Below, piece by piece: positions 5,594 through 6,430 of a stretch of DNA of 6,430 nt. The position numbers were made by a program, and so were the translations under genes. Position 1 is the stretch's first letter, and each line of letters opens with the position of its first letter. Source of the stretch: an uncultured Bacteroidales bacterium (GTDB lineage: Bacteria; Bacteroidota; Bacteroidia; Bacteroidales; Paludibacteraceae); the NCBI GenBank assembly GCA_937907165.1, contig CALCUH010000041.1, positions 1 through 6,430 of the forward strand, read 5' to 3'. The notes below the pieces were generated by a model. The model was not told the origin of the DNA, searched no databases, and was given only the letters and a program-made list of their open reading frames with translations.

Positions 5594-6430
5594 CTCGCGA
5601 CGATTTTGCAGATTTCCGTAAGCACGTTCACGGCGGAAACCATGGAGCGGATAGGAATGTATTCGAATCTGCTGTGGAAATTCATGCCGCCTGTGAAGAT
5701 GTTAGGGCAGGGAAGACCGTTGAACGAGAGCGTCGCACCGTCCGTTCCTCCTCTGATAGGCGTAGGCTTAGGAATGACGTTGCATTTCAGCATAGCCTCT
5801 TTAGCGATGTCGACGATTTTCATGTTAGGAACAATCTTCTCCTTCATATTATAATATTGGTCTTTGATGTTGAGGTCGATTCCTCCTCCTCCATATTGGA
5901 TGTTGATCAGTTCGCAATTCTTGCGTAGCAGGTCTTTCTTGTATTCGAAACGAGCTCTGTCGTGGTCTCTGATCAGCATTTTCATGTAGCCGCTCTCTGT
6001 CGTGCAGTTGATTTGGAGTGTGTGGAAGAAGCCTTCGTAACCCTCCGTCTTTTCCGGCACTTCCGAGAGAGGAAGTGAGGCTTGTATGGCGGCGGCGATT
6101 CTGGCGGCGCTGATCATCTTACCCTTCGCCTCGCCCGGATGGACGTTCCTTCCCGAGATGTGGATTTCCGCCATGGCGGCATTGAAGTTCTCGTATTGTA
6201 TCTCACCCACTGCGCCGCCGTCGACAGTGTATGCCCATTGGGCGCCGAATTTCATCACGTTGAACTTGTCAGCGCCCCGTCCGATCTCCTCGTCAGGCGT
6301 GAAGGCTATTCTGATCTTTCCGTGAGGAATCGATTTGTCCGTGAGCAGCTTCTCTGCCATGGCCATGATCTCTGCAATGCCCGCTTTGTCATCCGCTCCG
6401 AGCAGGGTAGTGCCATCGGTCACGATGAGG
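5590..6430 (-). CDS. pepT: Peptidase T (tripeptide aminopeptidase), N-terminus outside window
   Basis: About 280 C-terminal residues of a family that normally has about 408 are present; the frame runs off the right edge, so any start codon inside the window is not the real one. PepT is a cytoplasmic dizinc M20-family peptidase that removes the N-terminal residue of tripeptides. Visible active-site segments, in order, are IVTDGTTLLGADDKAG (bridging Asp, E. coli D140), FTPDEEIGRGAD (catalytic Glu and zinc-ligand Glu, E173/E174), YTVDGGAVGE (zinc-ligand Asp, D196) and IRGGTDGATLSFNGLPCPN leading to GGMNFHSRFEYIPI (zinc-ligand His, H379). The first zinc-ligand His/Asp pair (H78, D80) lies in the missing part. 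The frame is intact, with no sign of decay. Its stop overlaps the radical SAM start by ATGA, making it the upstream gene of a two-gene unit. Confidence 0.96.
   Translation of the reverse strand, partial: LIVTDGTTLLGADDKAGIAEIMAMAEKLLTDKSIPHGKIRIAFTPDEEIGRGADKFNVMKFGAQWAYTVDGGAVGEIQYENFNAAMAEIHISGRNVHPGEAKGKMISAARIAAAIQASLPLSEVPEKTEGYEGFFHTLQINCTTESGYMKMLIRDHDRARFEYKKDLLRKNCELINIQYGGGGIDLNIKDQYYNMKEKIVPNMKIVDIAKEAMLKCNVIPKPTPIRGGTDGATLSFNGLPCPNIFTGGMNFHSRFEYIPIRSMVSAVNVLTEICKIVAR

Overview
The window looks like a chromosomal stretch of a member of Bacteroidota, probably Bacteroidales. Three things point there. TAnnTTTG-type -7 promoter elements lie just upstream of two starts, most genes lack a Shine-Dalgarno sequence, and the gene set fits (LeuT-type sodium symporter, a lipoprotein with a DUF2846-like part and a beta-barrel, PepT, a B12-type radical SAM protein). 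The genus cannot be told from the sequence. No mobile element, CRISPR array, tRNA or rRNA was seen.

Layout. A gene on the + strand enters from the left edge and ends at 137; only its last 44 codons are visible. Everything else is on the - strand. From right to left these genes are: pepT (truncated by the right edge), a B12-binding-type radical SAM protein, a lipoprotein/beta-barrel fusion, an NSS-family sodium:amino-acid symporter, and a 43-residue membrane peptide that resembles the MetS small subunit of NSS transporters. The last of these converges on the + strand gene with 14 bp between their stop codons.

Transcription units. The - strand genes form three units. pepT and the radical SAM gene overlap by ATGA and probably share a promoter outside the window. 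The lipoprotein gene stands alone, with its own -7 element and a stem-loop on each side. The symporter and its small partner also overlap by ATGA and have a -7 element directly before the symporter start. The small partner has the only strong Shine-Dalgarno sequence seen in the window, placed inside the end of the symporter gene.

Function. The symporter with its small subunit should import an amino acid with sodium, and PepT would release amino acids from tripeptides in the cytoplasm; linking the two is inference only. The radical SAM protein has an atypical CX4CX2C cluster motif and a split, possibly cobalamin-free N-terminal domain, and its substrate is unknown. The lipoprotein/beta-barrel is AT-richer than its neighbours. 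It carries A7 and A8 tracts and a 12-bp tandem duplication, so it is the most variable-looking gene here. No complete new system could be demonstrated. The least explained items are the radical SAM protein, the lipoprotein-barrel fusion and the 43-residue peptide.
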